Shown here one piece after another: positions 1 through 6,965 of a stretch of DNA of 28,319 bases. Each line of letters starts with the position of its first letter. Positions within the stretch are counted from its first letter, which is position 1. This stretch comes from a virus. A program made the position numbers and the translations under genes. The notes under the pieces are model-generated. The model saw nothing but the letters and a program-made list of their open reading frames with translations. It made no database searches and was not told the origin of the DNA. The stretch is from IMG/VR virus record IMGVR_UViG_3300002242_000019, positions 33,033-61,351 of that record, one strand, 5' to 3'.

Positions 1-3
1 TGT

Positions 4-24
4 CTAGTAAGTAATGCTTATATA
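4..24. promoter_or_regulatory. TATA-like element at the left edge
   Basis: CTTATATA lies at 17-24 with CTAG at 4-7. It resembles the promoters elsewhere in the window, but the gap is 9 nt instead of 5. Read on the plus strand it would start a transcript near 46, where no reading frame follows. Read on the minus strand (TATATAAG) it would serve a gene just outside the window. The direction cannot be decided from this sequence. Confidence 0.35.
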
Positions 25-39
25 CCCCTCTCAAATCAC

Positions 40-76
40 AATTTAAAAAAAAATAAAAAAAATAATAATAATTATA
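40..76 (-). terminator. T-rich terminator after the 913-83 gene
   Basis: On the minus strand the bases just downstream of the 83-913 stop are a long run of T broken by single A residues, with tracts of nine and eight T. Archaeal RNA polymerase terminates on oligo-T without needing a hairpin, and none is seen here. It would end the minus-strand operon that begins near 1701. Confidence 0.6.
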
Positions 77-82
77 TTAGTA

Positions 83-913
83 TTAAAGTCCTAATATATT
101 TACCATTACTTTGAGTTGTTCCATGGCTACACCATACCAGCTCTCTGCTAAAGCTTTCCATTTGTCTCTATCATCAGACAAGTCTGTAATATCCTGTGAC
201 AATTTGGTGTTATCCAGTGATAACTTGGTGTTGTTTGCTTCCAACAGTGACACTTTGTTGTCTAACTCAGTTGTGTCAAACACTGCTAATGGTTGACTCT
301 TTAACTGAGTCATATTAGCTGTAAGACTTTGCACTTGATTGTTAAGTGACTGAATCTCTTTATTTTGATCAGAGATCTTTACAACTGATTCGTTAAACTT
401 TGATGTTACTTCTGAAAGTTTTCCTTGGATTGTAAGCAAGTCTACATCACCTGTGTATGCATCAACGTTGGATATTCCACTCCATTGACTTGAAGTTTCA
501 CTTGAACTTGCACTGAAAATAACTGTTGGTTCAGGTGTTGGTTCAACATATACTACTGGTGGTGGTGCTACATATGGTTCTTTAACCAATATTACACTCC
601 ATTCACCTGTAATAGTATCTTGTAAGTACCATCCATCTGTGTTATCAGTAGTCATGTATTCAGGTATCACTATTGTAATACTTTCACCAGATCTTAAAAC
701 CTGACTGAATGCATTGTTACCTATCTGTGCTGTGAAGTTACGATCTAATGCATCAGTACTGTTTAATGTGAGTGATCCTCCTTTTTCTATTGAAATATTA
801 AAAGGGAATTCACTGACTTCAACTGTCTTTGGTGCATCTGCGTAAGCGAATCCTATTACTGCTATCAGGCTAAATAGAATTATTGCTGTCAATCCTGTTA
901 TTGTTCTCATCAT
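83..913 (-). CDS. secreted or membrane-anchored coiled-coil protein
   Basis: A short basic N-terminus and about 20 hydrophobic residues ending in A-Y-A-D form a signal peptide or anchor. A beta-rich domain of about 80 residues follows (N-S-T and N-F-T sequons; somewhat like a cupredoxin fold, unproven). Next is a proline-rich linker (A-P-P-P-V-V, E-P-T-P-E-P-T), then about 110 residues of coiled coil rich in L, N, K and D. I choose the ATG at 913 because a strong Shine-Dalgarno, GGAGGTGA, sits about 10 nt upstream; an in-frame GTG at 928 overlaps that site. It is the last gene of a minus-strand operon. The architecture suits a cell-surface or virion-surface protein; no family is recognised. 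Confidence 0.7.
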   Translation of the reverse strand: MMRTITGLTAIILFSLIAVIGFAYADAPKTVEVSEFPFNISIEKGGSLTLNSTDALDRNFTAQIGNNAFSQVLRSGESITIVIPEYMTTDNTDGWYLQDTITGEWSVILVKEPYVAPPPVVYVEPTPEPTVIFSASSSETSSQWSGISNVDAYTGDVDLLTIQGKLSEVTSKFNESVVKISDQNKEIQSLNNQVQSLTANMTQLKSQPLAVFDTTELDNKVSLLEANNTKLSLDNTKLSQDITDLSDDRDKWKALAESWYGVAMEQLKVMVNILGL

Positions 914-920
914 TCTTTTC

Positions 921-1151
921 TTATTCACCTCCTGTTTTTTCTGTTAATGACGTACTTTGTACATCTATAACTGTTATCCATTCAACTATTCCATAGTTAT
1001 GATTACCCATAGGTTTTGATGCTGAACCATCACGTTCAGAATATATCACTCTGTTTTTAGAATGCATCCCTAACTCATGTCTTTCCTTCATAGTTTTAAT
1101 CAAAGGATCTGTCTCATCAAAACTCTGATTACATAGTGAGCATTTTATCAT
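921..1151 (-). CDS. small zinc-finger protein
   Basis: A 76-residue protein with C-S-L-C near the N-terminus and H-E-L-G-M-H about 25 residues later, a spacing compatible with a C2H2-type zinc site. The rest is polar with a hydrophobic C-terminal strand (W-I-T-V-I-D-V). The ATG at 1151 overlaps the stop of the upstream glycosylase gene (ATGA) and has GGAGG about 8 nt upstream, so it is preferred over the in-frame start at 1175. It lies between the DNA-repair gene and the secreted coiled-coil gene. A nucleic-acid-binding role is a guess from the zinc site alone. Confidence 0.65.
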   Translation of the reverse strand: MIKCSLCNQSFDETDPLIKTMKERHELGMHSKNRVIYSERDGSASKPMGNHNYGIVEWITVIDVQSTSLTEKTGGE

Positions 1152-1486
1152 ATCAAATCCTCCAATTTTATACATTCACATTCTTTACAACTTAATGATT
1201 TTTCTTGATTATCCCATGAATTAGGCATATCTGAATTAGGTGTATATTCTTCTTGATTAGGTAATAATTTAAAATTATATCCTCGTCTAGATGCCTCATC
1301 AAATATTAAATTATGTCTGTATACTAATGAGTTAAGATTATCTCTAAATCTAACAGTTTCAGGATGTTTTGAATAACCTTTTTTGTTATTTGTAATTACA
1401 CTCCATATACATAGTGTTTCTCTATGCTCTGCTAATAGATGTTTTTTACATAGTCTATCAGGTTTTATTTTATCCCAAACTCTCAT
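1148..1486 (-). CDS. pyrimidine-dimer DNA glycosylase (T4 endonuclease V-like)
   Basis: A 112-residue protein of the Pyr_excise family, which cuts the glycosyl bond at UV-induced pyrimidine dimers and nicks the abasic site. The segment H-L-L-A-E-H-R-E at 16-23 matches H-L-M-A-E-Y-R-E of T4 DenV at the same residue numbers, so catalytic E23 and R22 are conserved. Further family marks are Y-S-K-H-P-E-T-V-R-F-R (38-48) and R-G-Y-N-F near 68-72. A C-terminal C-K-E-C-E-C cluster is extra. Residue 2 is Arg, where T4 DenV uses Thr2 as the nucleophile; the family as a whole often begins M-R-[LV]-W. The start overlaps the previous stop (ATGA). UV repair suits a virus of sunlit water or exposed habitats. 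Confidence 0.82.
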   Translation of the reverse strand: MRVWDKIKPDRLCKKHLLAEHRETLCIWSVITNNKKGYSKHPETVRFRDNLNSLVYRHNLIFDEASRRGYNFKLLPNQEEYTPNSDMPNSWDNQEKSLSCKECECIKLEDLI

Positions 1487-1701
1487 TTTACATCCTCCAT
1501 TTGAGATGATAAATAATCGTCACCTAGTAATGCTTTCTTACATAGATTATCTAATACCATTGCCACAACATAGTTTACTACTGGTGGTTGTAGATGATCC
1601 ATTAGGTCTCTACTATTGGTATCTAACACATGCATCTTGATATCATCATTAACCTCAGCTTGGATCAATTCGATGAATCGTGAAATATTATCTTTTTCCA
1701 T
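1483..1701 (-). CDS. small hypothetical protein
   Basis: A 72-residue acidic, mostly helical protein with no recognised motif. It is the promoter-proximal gene of the minus-strand operon 1701-83. The start at 1701 is chosen because a TATA box is centred 25 nt upstream, the spacing seen at all leaderless genes here; a longer in-frame extension to 1815 would run over that promoter. The stop overlaps the glycosylase start by 4 nt. Confidence 0.65.
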   Translation of the reverse strand: MEKDNISRFIELIQAEVNDDIKMHVLDTNSRDLMDHLQPPVVNYVVAMVLDNLCKKALLGDDYLSSQMEDVK

Positions 1702-1722
1702 GAAATAATATTTTATTTGTAG

Positions 1723-1739
1723 TATTAAAGTCTGTCTAG
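1723..1739 (-). promoter_or_regulatory. CTAG-N5-TATA promoter for the 1701 operon
   Basis: Minus strand reads CTAG (1739-1736), five bases, then CTTTAATA (1730-1723). The TATA centre is 25 nt upstream of the ATG at 1701, predicting a leaderless mRNA. It belongs to the fixed-spacing promoter class described in the findings and shares the divergent intergenic region with the CobS-like gene promoter. Confidence 0.7.
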
Positions 1740-1759
1740 TAGAATATGTACTATAACGA

Positions 1760-1767
1760 TTTAAATA
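1760..1767 (+). promoter_or_regulatory. TATA box of the CobS-like operon
   Basis: TTTAAATA is centred 26 nt upstream of the ATG at 1790. The four bases at the usual CTAG position are CTAT, a one-base mismatch to the element seen at other promoters; a CTAG lies further up at 1736-1739 and belongs to the divergent promoter. Confidence 0.65.
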
Positions 1768-1789
1768 ATAGTAAAATAATATTACTGTA

Positions 1790-2710
1790 ATGAAGACTGA
1801 TACAAACGAAGCCATTGATCGTGTAAATAAAATAAATTTTGATATTTATTCACCAGAAAATATTGAAGATATGGGTGATTACATAGATCTACATGGTGAA
1901 CGTAAACGATTAGAAAACGTAATAGAACGAGCCAATAAACCATACTTGATATATGGTGCAAAAGGTATAGGTAAAACATCCTTAGTGCATTCCATATGTA
2001 GAGATAAAGGGTATGGTTTAGTTGAAGTGAATTGCAGTGCTGGTACAAATAATGCAAGACTTGAAGGAAGATTACAAGTAGATAACCAAGGATCTTACTT
2101 TGAAAGAGGTATCATACCTACTGCATTTGAAGCAAGTAATCACTTTAAACATATCGTGTTGTATATAGATGAAATTGGTGCATTAAATCATGACATACAA
2201 AAATGGTTAAACAGACCACTTGACAAAAGAAACAGTTGTAATGCTGGTGGTAGAACATACAAATTGAATCCAGACTGTAAAATGTCAATCATTGCAACTA
2301 CAAACCCTGTTGAATATGCTGGTGTAAATAATCTTACAGAGGATTTACGATCCAGATTTATCGGTAGAGTTTGGGATTATCCTAGTTCTGAACAAATGTC
2401 TAGAATTATTGACTGGACTGATATACCAGAATTTGATGTGAAAGAACCACTCTTAACATTGGCACAAGACACCTATGGTTTAAGAACTAAAGGTGATGTT
2501 GAGTATGTGTTATCAACTAGAGATATCTTGCAGTTTGTAGATGTTTATAGAGATTTGATAGCAGACTATGATGATGATGATCCAAATATCATTACTAATG
2601 TCTTAATGGAAACAATACATGAAACCATTATGATAAAGTATACAGATCCTAACGAACGTGAACTAATTAAAGCTAGGGTGCAGGAAACATTTGGAGTGAC
2701 TTTCAAATGA
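1790..2710 (+). CDS. cobS: MoxR/CobS-like AAA+ ATPase
   Basis: A 306-residue AAA+ ATPase. Visible are Walker A G-A-K-G-I-G-K-T (56-63), Walker B I-V-L-Y-I-D-E-I (122-129), sensor I A-T-T-N-P (169-173) and an arginine-finger-like L-R-S-R-F (186-190). True CobS is the ATPase subunit of aerobic cobaltochelatase. Viral members of this family are paired, as here, with a VWA protein and may instead act as a MoxR-type remodelling machine. CobS-like genes are reported in metagenomic tailed viruses of marine Thaumarchaeota, where they were proposed as auxiliary metabolic genes. It leads a plus-strand operon from a leaderless promoter, and its stop overlaps the next start (ATGA). The gene symbol denotes family resemblance; no CobN is present in the window. 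Confidence 0.8.
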   Translation: MKTDTNEAIDRVNKINFDIYSPENIEDMGDYIDLHGERKRLENVIERANKPYLIYGAKGIGKTSLVHSICRDKGYGLVEVNCSAGTNNARLEGRLQVDNQGSYFERGIIPTAFEASNHFKHIVLYIDEIGALNHDIQKWLNRPLDKRNSCNAGGRTYKLNPDCKMSIIATTNPVEYAGVNNLTEDLRSRFIGRVWDYPSSEQMSRIIDWTDIPEFDVKEPLLTLAQDTYGLRTKGDVEYVLSTRDILQFVDVYRDLIADYDDDDPNIITNVLMETIHETIMIKYTDPNERELIKARVQETFGVTFK

Positions 2711-3021
2711 CCTCACCTCCTTTTTCTTGTAAAAATGTTCATAACTTTGATGAAAAACCATCACCAGATCCTGATTTATGTATGCATTGCTGGTTTTTAA
2801 AAATAAATAAAGATCTTGAAAAATTATATGATACTGCTGACATACCTTGTCAATGTGGATGTAAGGATGTATGCCCTGAATGTGACGGTGAACGATACTG
2901 TGACTATGGTAGAGGTGAAGATGAAAGTATTGAAGGATGCCAAGTATGTAATGAAGAGGGTCATATAGAAAATGAAGATGATGATTATGATGCTTGGAGG
3001 GATGCACGATTAAATGACTGA
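2707..3021 (+). CDS. cysteine-rich zinc-binding protein (DnaJ-like knuckles)
   Basis: A 104-residue protein with many paired cysteines: C-M-H-C early, then C-Q-C-G-C, C-P-E-C-D-G-E, and C-Q-V-C-N-E-E-G-H. The C-x2-C-x-G-x-like spacing recalls the DnaJ cysteine-rich domain, which binds two zinc ions, but no J domain is present. The tail is very acidic (E-D-D-D-Y-D). It overlaps the CobS-like stop by 4 nt and sits between the two genes of the AAA+/VWA pair. It could be an adaptor for that pair; that is inference from position. Confidence 0.65.
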   Translation: MTSPPFSCKNVHNFDEKPSPDPDLCMHCWFLKINKDLEKLYDTADIPCQCGCKDVCPECDGERYCDYGRGEDESIEGCQVCNEEGHIENEDDDYDAWRDARLND

Positions 3022-3139
3022 CAATGAAAATTTCCATTGTTCTCATCAAGGAAGAGTTCATATGGATTATGTATTTAATGGTGAGGATGAGGTAAGAGTG
3101 TTTACATGTGATAATTGTGGGGAGGAATTAGACTTATGA
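3014..3139 (+). CDS. 41-residue zinc-ribbon-like protein
   Basis: A short frame starts with ATG at 3014 inside the end of the previous gene and stops at 3137-3139. It contains F-H-C-S-H near residues 7-11 and F-T-C-D-N-C-G-E-E near 31-39, a plausible four-ligand zinc site (C, H, C, C). Overlaps of 8 nt upstream and 4 nt downstream (ATGA) fit the tightly packed operon and support it being real. Confidence 0.6.
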   Translation: MTDNENFHCSHQGRVHMDYVFNGEDEVRVFTCDNCGEELDL

Positions 3140-3375
3140 GATGTAAAGTATGTTTAAAATCATTCAAAAGAACTGTTAATAAAAAATGCTGGAATGTATA
3201 TGGCATGTGCATAACATGTTGTGTTATTAAACATCCAAACGCATATCCTAAAAATATAGTAATGATGACATTGACAAAAGCAGGACTTTATAAAAGTCCT
3301 AAAAATAAATTCTATGCTGGTAAGACTAGAGACACTTATAACACAGTAAAACAAAAGGAAGTTAGAAATGGCTAG
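3136..3375 (+). CDS. small basic cysteine protein
   Basis: A 79-residue, lysine-rich protein starting M-R-C-K-V-C-L-K-S-F, with further cysteines in K-K-C-W-N-V-Y-G-M-C-I-T-C-C. This is a two-knuckle zinc-binding pattern. The ATG at 3136 overlaps the previous stop (ATGA) and is preferred over the in-frame start at 3115. The C-terminus overlaps the start of the VWA gene by 8 nt. Charge and zinc site suggest nucleic-acid binding; no family is recognised. Confidence 0.6.
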   Translation: MRCKVCLKSFKRTVNKKCWNVYGMCITCCVIKHPNAYPKNIVMMTLTKAGLYKSPKNKFYAGKTRDTYNTVKQKEVRNG

Positions 3376-5080
3376 AAATAGAGATCTGTTAACTGATAAA
3401 GAGTTTTTTAGAAAAACTTGTGATATTGCTGAACATATGAGAAATTGTACAATAGAAGTTATGTATTGGGATGACGATAACAAAGTGATTTCAGACAATG
3501 ATGATGATACAAAGTTTAGATTAAATGTTGCAACTCCAGCAGTTAAAGGTATTGAAAAATTTACTGCATTTAACCATGAAATAGGACATATTATAATGCA
3601 AAGTCCTCTAGCGGAAGCAAAATTACTTGTAGATGAATGGTGTTGTGAGTTTGAATTGGTTAATAGAATAGATAGAAATAATATTTCACAAAAAGACTTG
3701 GTAAGAGATACTTATTGGAATATGATGAATGTATTGGAAGATCAAAGAATTGAATCGTTAATGAGAAGGTTGTGGTTAGCAAACAAAAAAAGATTTACCA
3801 AAGCTAAAAAAAACAGAGGTAAATTACATAAAGAATGTAACACTAACCCTGTAAATATAATATTAAACATAAGATTTTTCAGAGAAGACTTGGCTAAAAA
3901 ACATGATAATTTTGATGTTTATAAAAAAGCGTTGGATGATGTTGAGAATACTGGTAGGTTAGGTGCATTAATAGTATTAAAAAAATTAAAACCTATTCTT
4001 GATGAATGGTTGAAAACCAATATAGATGAAGAAAATAAAACAGATCTTCAACATTTTCCAGATGCACATTATCACGAACCTTATGACGGAAGTGATACAG
4101 AGACAATGTCAACAGATCCTGATCAAATAAAAACAAATAATATTTTAGAGATTATTGACAGTATTGAATCCGATGAAGAATATGATGATGAATTAGAAAC
4201 ATCAAAAAATGATGGTACGGAAGATATTAATGAGTTAAAAGGATCTTTGAGTACATTAGAGGGTAAAGATGATCCACTTAAACCATCATATATGAAACCA
4301 GCTCAAAGACATGCTTGTGAGTATGATGTAGATTCACATTTGTCACATAATCTTAAAAATGTATTTAGAAAAATATCAGAAATGCCTAAAGATACAATAG
4401 GTTATGAAGGTGAGGAAATAGACATGGAGTCATTTATTGAAAATAAAATCAGAGGTTATGATATAAATAATTGTTTTGTTGATACGAAAATAGATTATGG
4501 CTTATCAGTAGTATTGTCAATAGATGGATCTCAATCTATGAAACAGAATAATAAGATGGAACAAACCAGAAATCTAGTTGCTACTTTGTTTGATTCTGTA
4601 AAAGATTATCCAATGATAAATCTAAAGGCAAATGTATGGTCTAGTAACACTCATGGAGATGTAGGTATTACAAATATTGAAAAAATAGAAGACTGTAAGT
4701 ATGTTACAGAGAGAAACAGTCAAGGTTTCTGTCTAACACCTACTCATTTGGCATTGGATTATGCATCCAGAACATTGAAGAGTATGAAAGGTAGAAGGAA
4801 AATAATTATCTTAATAACTGATGGAATCCCTCAATATCAGAATTGGGGTTACAACATATCTGATAAAACATTACTTTCAATGAACAAAAAAGCAATGTTA
4901 AAGTCTAGAAGAATATCAAATGAGATTGTTGTTTTGGCTGTAGGTATGAGATCTGATGGTATAAATCACTTAAGATCAGTTTTTGGTGATGGTAGAGTAG
5001 TTACTGTAAATAATATGGATGATGGCTCTAGATTAATTGTAAATAAGTTCAAAAATGCTGTACTAGACACACTTAAATAG
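3368..5080 (+). CDS. cobT: CobT-like VWA protein with N-terminal HExxH motif
   Basis: A 570-residue partner of the AAA+ ATPase at 1790. Near the N-terminus is H-E-I-G-H (70-74), an HExxH zincin-type motif in a helix. The middle, around residues 235-310, is acidic and probably disordered. The C-terminal third is a von Willebrand A domain with the MIDAS motif D-G-S-Q-S (386-390), a conserved Thr near 455 and I-T-D-G near 483-486. In magnesium and cobalt chelatases and in MoxR systems, the VWA protein is the metal-dependent adaptor for the AAA+ ring. An HExxH-bearing CobT-like protein is typical of viral copies and is hard to explain by cobalamin synthesis alone. Its last codons contain the promoter of the next gene. 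Confidence 0.78.
   Translation: MARNRDLLTDKEFFRKTCDIAEHMRNCTIEVMYWDDDNKVISDNDDDTKFRLNVATPAVKGIEKFTAFNHEIGHIIMQSPLAEAKLLVDEWCCEFELVNRIDRNNISQKDLVRDTYWNMMNVLEDQRIESLMRRLWLANKKRFTKAKKNRGKLHKECNTNPVNIILNIRFFREDLAKKHDNFDVYKKALDDVENTGRLGALIVLKKLKPILDEWLKTNIDEENKTDLQHFPDAHYHEPYDGSDTETMSTDPDQIKTNNILEIIDSIESDEEYDDELETSKNDGTEDINELKGSLSTLEGKDDPLKPSYMKPAQRHACEYDVDSHLSHNLKNVFRKISEMPKDTIGYEGEEIDMESFIENKIRGYDINNCFVDTKIDYGLSVVLSIDGSQSMKQNNKMEQTRNLVATLFDSVKDYPMINLKANVWSSNTHGDVGITNIEKIEDCKYVTERNSQGFCLTPTHLALDYASRTLKSMKGRRKIIILITDGIPQYQNWGYNISDKTLLSMNKKAMLKSRRISNEIVVLAVGMRSDGINHLRSVFGDGRVVTVNNMDDGSRLIVNKFKNAVLDTLK
5063..5079 (+). promoter_or_regulatory. CTAG-N5-TATA promoter inside the end of the VWA gene
   Basis: CTAG (5063-5066), five bases, then CTTAAATA (5072-5079). 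The TATA centre is 25 nt before the ATG at 5101. The element is encoded by the last codons and stop of the VWA gene. It is the only plus-strand example of the fixed-spacing class found. Confidence 0.65.
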
Positions 5081-5100
5081 TTATTTTTACTAGTTTCTCA

Positions 5101-5355
5101 ATGGTAAAAGAAAATCAAAAAAGCATATACAGTAGACAAGAAATCAAAGAACTTATAAGTGAGTTAACCGATCAAGAAACGGTACAAGAAGTGGTATTCA
5201 GTAGATCAAAAACTATTAAAAGAATCAAAGAGATTCAAAATGAAATATGGATTCCGATACATAGAGATAAGGAAGAGTATTTTACTAATATGGATGACTC
5301 TGAATTAAAAAGACAGTTGGCTATGCATGAATATGCATTGGCTAATCCAGAATGA
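5101..5355 (+). CDS. small hypothetical protein
   Basis: An 84-residue charged, mainly helical protein rich in E, K and Q, with no recognisable motif. It is the first gene of a second plus-strand unit, with a leaderless start supported by the TATA box 25 nt upstream. It overlaps the next gene by 4 nt (ATGA). Confidence 0.65.
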   Translation: MVKENQKSIYSRQEIKELISELTDQETVQEVVFSRSKTIKRIKEIQNEIWIPIHRDKEEYFTNMDDSELKRQLAMHEYALANPE

Positions 5356-5618
5356 GTTTATCAGAAAGAGAGAGGTTTCTCTATCATCTCTCTGTTTTAA
5401 TGACAATGGACACTGTAAAAAATGAAATTGATATTGATGTTGACGAAATGTTATATGCAATATGGAAAAACAGATGCAGAAGTTTAACAGAATCTGACAT
5501 AAAAAGTATATACAAGGAAGTTGAAGAAGAAGCTATGAATGGAACAAGTGTTTATGAAGAGTTCACTGCAAGAATTACATATGATAAAGATGAGGATAAA
5601 GATGACGAATACAGATAA
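5352..5618 (+). CDS. small acidic hypothetical protein
   Basis: An 88-residue helical protein with a strongly acidic C-terminus (Y-D-K-D-E-D-K-D-D-E-Y-R). No family is recognised. The ATG at 5352 overlaps the previous stop. Its C-terminal codons overlap the start of the next, cysteine-containing gene at 5602. Confidence 0.6.
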   Translation: MSLSERERFLYHLSVLMTMDTVKNEIDIDVDEMLYAIWKNRCRSLTESDIKSIYKEVEEEAMNGTSVYEEFTARITYDKDEDKDDEYR

Positions 5619-5724
5619 ACTGTGTAATATTTGTCTTTTATTAGAGAAAACTTTGGATTATGAGTCTTTGGATTTATGTAATAAATGTTATAAACTAGTA
5701 AATGATAAACTAACTGAGAAATAA
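5602..5724 (+). CDS. 40-residue zinc-knuckle protein
   Basis: Starts at the ATG at 5602, inside the end of the previous gene. It carries L-C-N-I-C-L near residue 8 and L-C-N-K-C-Y near residue 27, two C-x2-C pairs forming a probable single zinc site. The stop overlaps the next start by one base (TAATG), as in a coupled operon. Confidence 0.6.
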   Translation: MTNTDKLCNICLLLEKTLDYESLDLCNKCYKLVNDKLTEK

Positions 5725-5924
5725 TGTGTAATGGTGTATGTTCTAGATTTAAAAAAGAGTTAGGTATTAACTACTATTGTCAAGGCTGTGCCAAATTCAT
5801 AAGCAAGTCTAATGTAGTTAAAGAATCAAAAATAAATGGTAGAATGAGATGTTCTTGTTGTAATGGTCTTGTTAGAAATAAAGGAAGAATTAGAACAGTT
5901 CATGGATTTAAAGCGATTCATTAG
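5724..5924 (+). CDS. thaumarchaeal-type C-x-G-[IV]-C zinc ribbon protein
   Basis: A 66-residue protein: C-N-G-V-C-S-R-F at the N-terminus, Y-C-Q-G-C-A-K-F-I in the middle and R-C-S-C-C-N-G-L-V-R-N-K near the C-terminus. The same layout (C-x-G-I-C-x-[RK], C-x2-C, C-x-C-C-x-G-x-[LV]-R-[TN]) occurs in a widespread family of small proteins in Nitrosopumilus-like archaea, recalled from experience. It is paralogous to the protein at 21398-21610. The 3' end overlaps the convergent zincin gene by 17 nt. Function unknown; zinc binding is likely. Confidence 0.7.
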   Translation: MCNGVCSRFKKELGINYYCQGCAKFISKSNVVKESKINGRMRCSCCNGLVRNKGRIRTVHGFKAIH

Positions 5925-6150
5925 CCCATTGTATACAAAATATTAGTCTTTCTTCTTGATCTTCATCCATCGTCATTGTTTCACCTAGGTTATCGAAGCA
6001 GAAATGTAGTATTTCATGTTGAATTGTTTGTAATATATCGTCTAAACTTTCATGTTGATTAAGATTTATTACACATCTACGAGTTTCAGCATAGTATGTG
6101 CCTCTATCATCGCCATGCGTACGCATATCTACTGTGACATTTGTGTCCAT
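5908..6150 (-). CDS. small HExxH zincin-like protein
   Basis: An 80-residue protein with I-Q-H-E-I-L-H-F (43-50), an HExxH metalloprotease-type motif, and a downstream D-Q-E-E-R-L-I-F helix that could supply a third, acidic ligand as in gluzincins. The preceding strand R-R-C-V-I-N-L-N suits the edge strand of a minimal zincin. Its length is near the lower limit for a working protease. The start at 6150 has a TATA box centred 25 nt upstream. It is convergent with the zinc-ribbon gene and overlaps its end. Confidence 0.65.
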   Translation of the reverse strand: MDTNVTVDMRTHGDDRGTYYAETRRCVINLNQHESLDDILQTIQHEILHFCFDNLGETMTMDEDQEERLIFCIQWANESL

Positions 6151-6171
6151 AATAGCGATAATGGTTTTTCA

Positions 6172-6179
6172 TTATTAAA
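6172..6179 (-). promoter_or_regulatory. TATA box of the small zincin gene
   Basis: TTTAATAA on the minus strand is centred about 25 nt upstream of the start at 6150, predicting a leaderless transcript. No CTAG occurs at the fixed upstream position, so this promoter is outside that class. Confidence 0.55.
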
Positions 6180-6211
6180 GATTCATATGTAGATTAAGCG
6201 TGGTTTAAATA

Positions 6212-6601
6212 CTATATAAAGACCCAATTTATTGCTTCCATTACTTCTCTTTTACTCTCATCATTTTCTATATTCTTGAATAATGTAGGACAGTCATACC
6301 ACCAAAGATCAACTACCTTACAGTTTGACCATTCTAGCATCTGTTTTTGTACAGTATCTCTACTGCTTTTTAACACGCCTTTATGGTCTTTTCCCTGTAC
6401 CCTAATACATACGGTATCAAACAGTGTATATAATACTATATCCACACTTTCTTTCATCTGCCTATCTGATAATCCATCTTTAAATTCATAAGACATTAAG
6501 TCTTTGAATGGCACTTGTATGCTGTATTCTATTGAATCACCATATTCTTTTTTTAGTAATGATAAAGCCACAACTTCACCGTTTCCAATTATTTCAGTCA
6601 T
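6212..6601 (-). CDS. hypothetical protein, possibly a nuclease
   Basis: A 129-residue protein. The core V-D-I-V-L-Y ... V-C-I-R-V-Q-G-K-D-H, followed by R-D-T-V-Q-K-Q-M-L-E-W and K-V-V-D-L-W-W-Y-D-C-P, resembles the strand-strand-helix-strand layout of small PD-(D/E)XK or very-short-patch-repair-like endonucleases. The Q-G-K would take the (D/E)xK position. This is a weak pattern match. It overlaps the upstream nuclease-like gene by 8 nt and is the last gene of the run from MCM and RadA. Confidence 0.5.
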   Translation of the reverse strand: MTEIIGNGEVVALSLLKKEYGDSIEYSIQVPFKDLMSYEFKDGLSDRQMKESVDIVLYTLFDTVCIRVQGKDHKGVLKSSRDTVQKQMLEWSNCKVVDLWWYDCPTLFKNIENDESKREVMEAINWVFI

Positions 6602-6965
6602 AATATCTAGTTAAAACTTCCCATGTTTTAAGTTTACCTCGTACATTTATGGATAAGATCCTAAGATTTTTTTTATCTGATAAAAAATCTCTAAACGGTT
6701 TTTCAGTAGCCCAAGCATTAGTTTTTATCTGTAGTAGAACTATATTACCTTTTTCATCAAAACATATTCCATCAAACAGATTCCATAGATCTAATGCTCT
6801 ATACCATTCACCTCTATTATACACCAAGTCCTGTCTTCTACCATGTGCCTTTAACCAAATCTCATCATAACCATTTTTTAATAACCACATAACTGCTTTT
6901 CTGTTTGAGAAACGCATTCTTTCTCTAGGATTTATATTGATTACCCCCCTAAATAGTAAAACCAT
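6594..6965 (-). CDS. PD-(D/E)XK-like nuclease (Holliday junction resolvase/VRR-like)
   Basis: Up to 123 residues. The segment W-N-L-F-D-G-I-C-F followed by I-V-L-L-Q-I-K-T-N fits the PD-(D/E)XK core, with the Asp of F-D-G and Q-I-K as the (E/Q)xK strand; an N-terminal helix and R-R-Q-D-L-V precede it. Archaeal Hjc-type resolvases and VRR-NUC nucleases look like this. The start is uncertain: ATG 6965 overlaps a short upstream frame and sits in one arm of an inverted repeat, while ATG 6917 (M-R-F-S-N-R-K) also gives a full domain. The position after RadA suggests recombination or replication-fork processing. Confidence 0.6.
   Translation of the reverse strand: MVLLFRGVININPRERMRFSNRKAVMWLLKNGYDEIWLKAHGRRQDLVYNRGEWYRALDLWNLFDGICFDEKGNIVLLQIKTNAWATEKPFRDFLSDKKNLRILSINVRGKLKTWEVLTRYYD

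Noticed and set aside
1-45. Plus-strand promoter at the left edge driving a gene or RNA
   Set aside because: The gap between CTAG and TATA is 9 nt, not 5, and the downstream sequence is A-rich with no frame; a minus-strand gene outside the window is at least as likely.
1790-5080. True cobaltochelatase for vitamin B12 synthesis
   Set aside because: No CobN-like subunit or other cobalamin gene is in the window, and the VWA protein has an extra HExxH segment; the family name is kept but the pathway claim is not.
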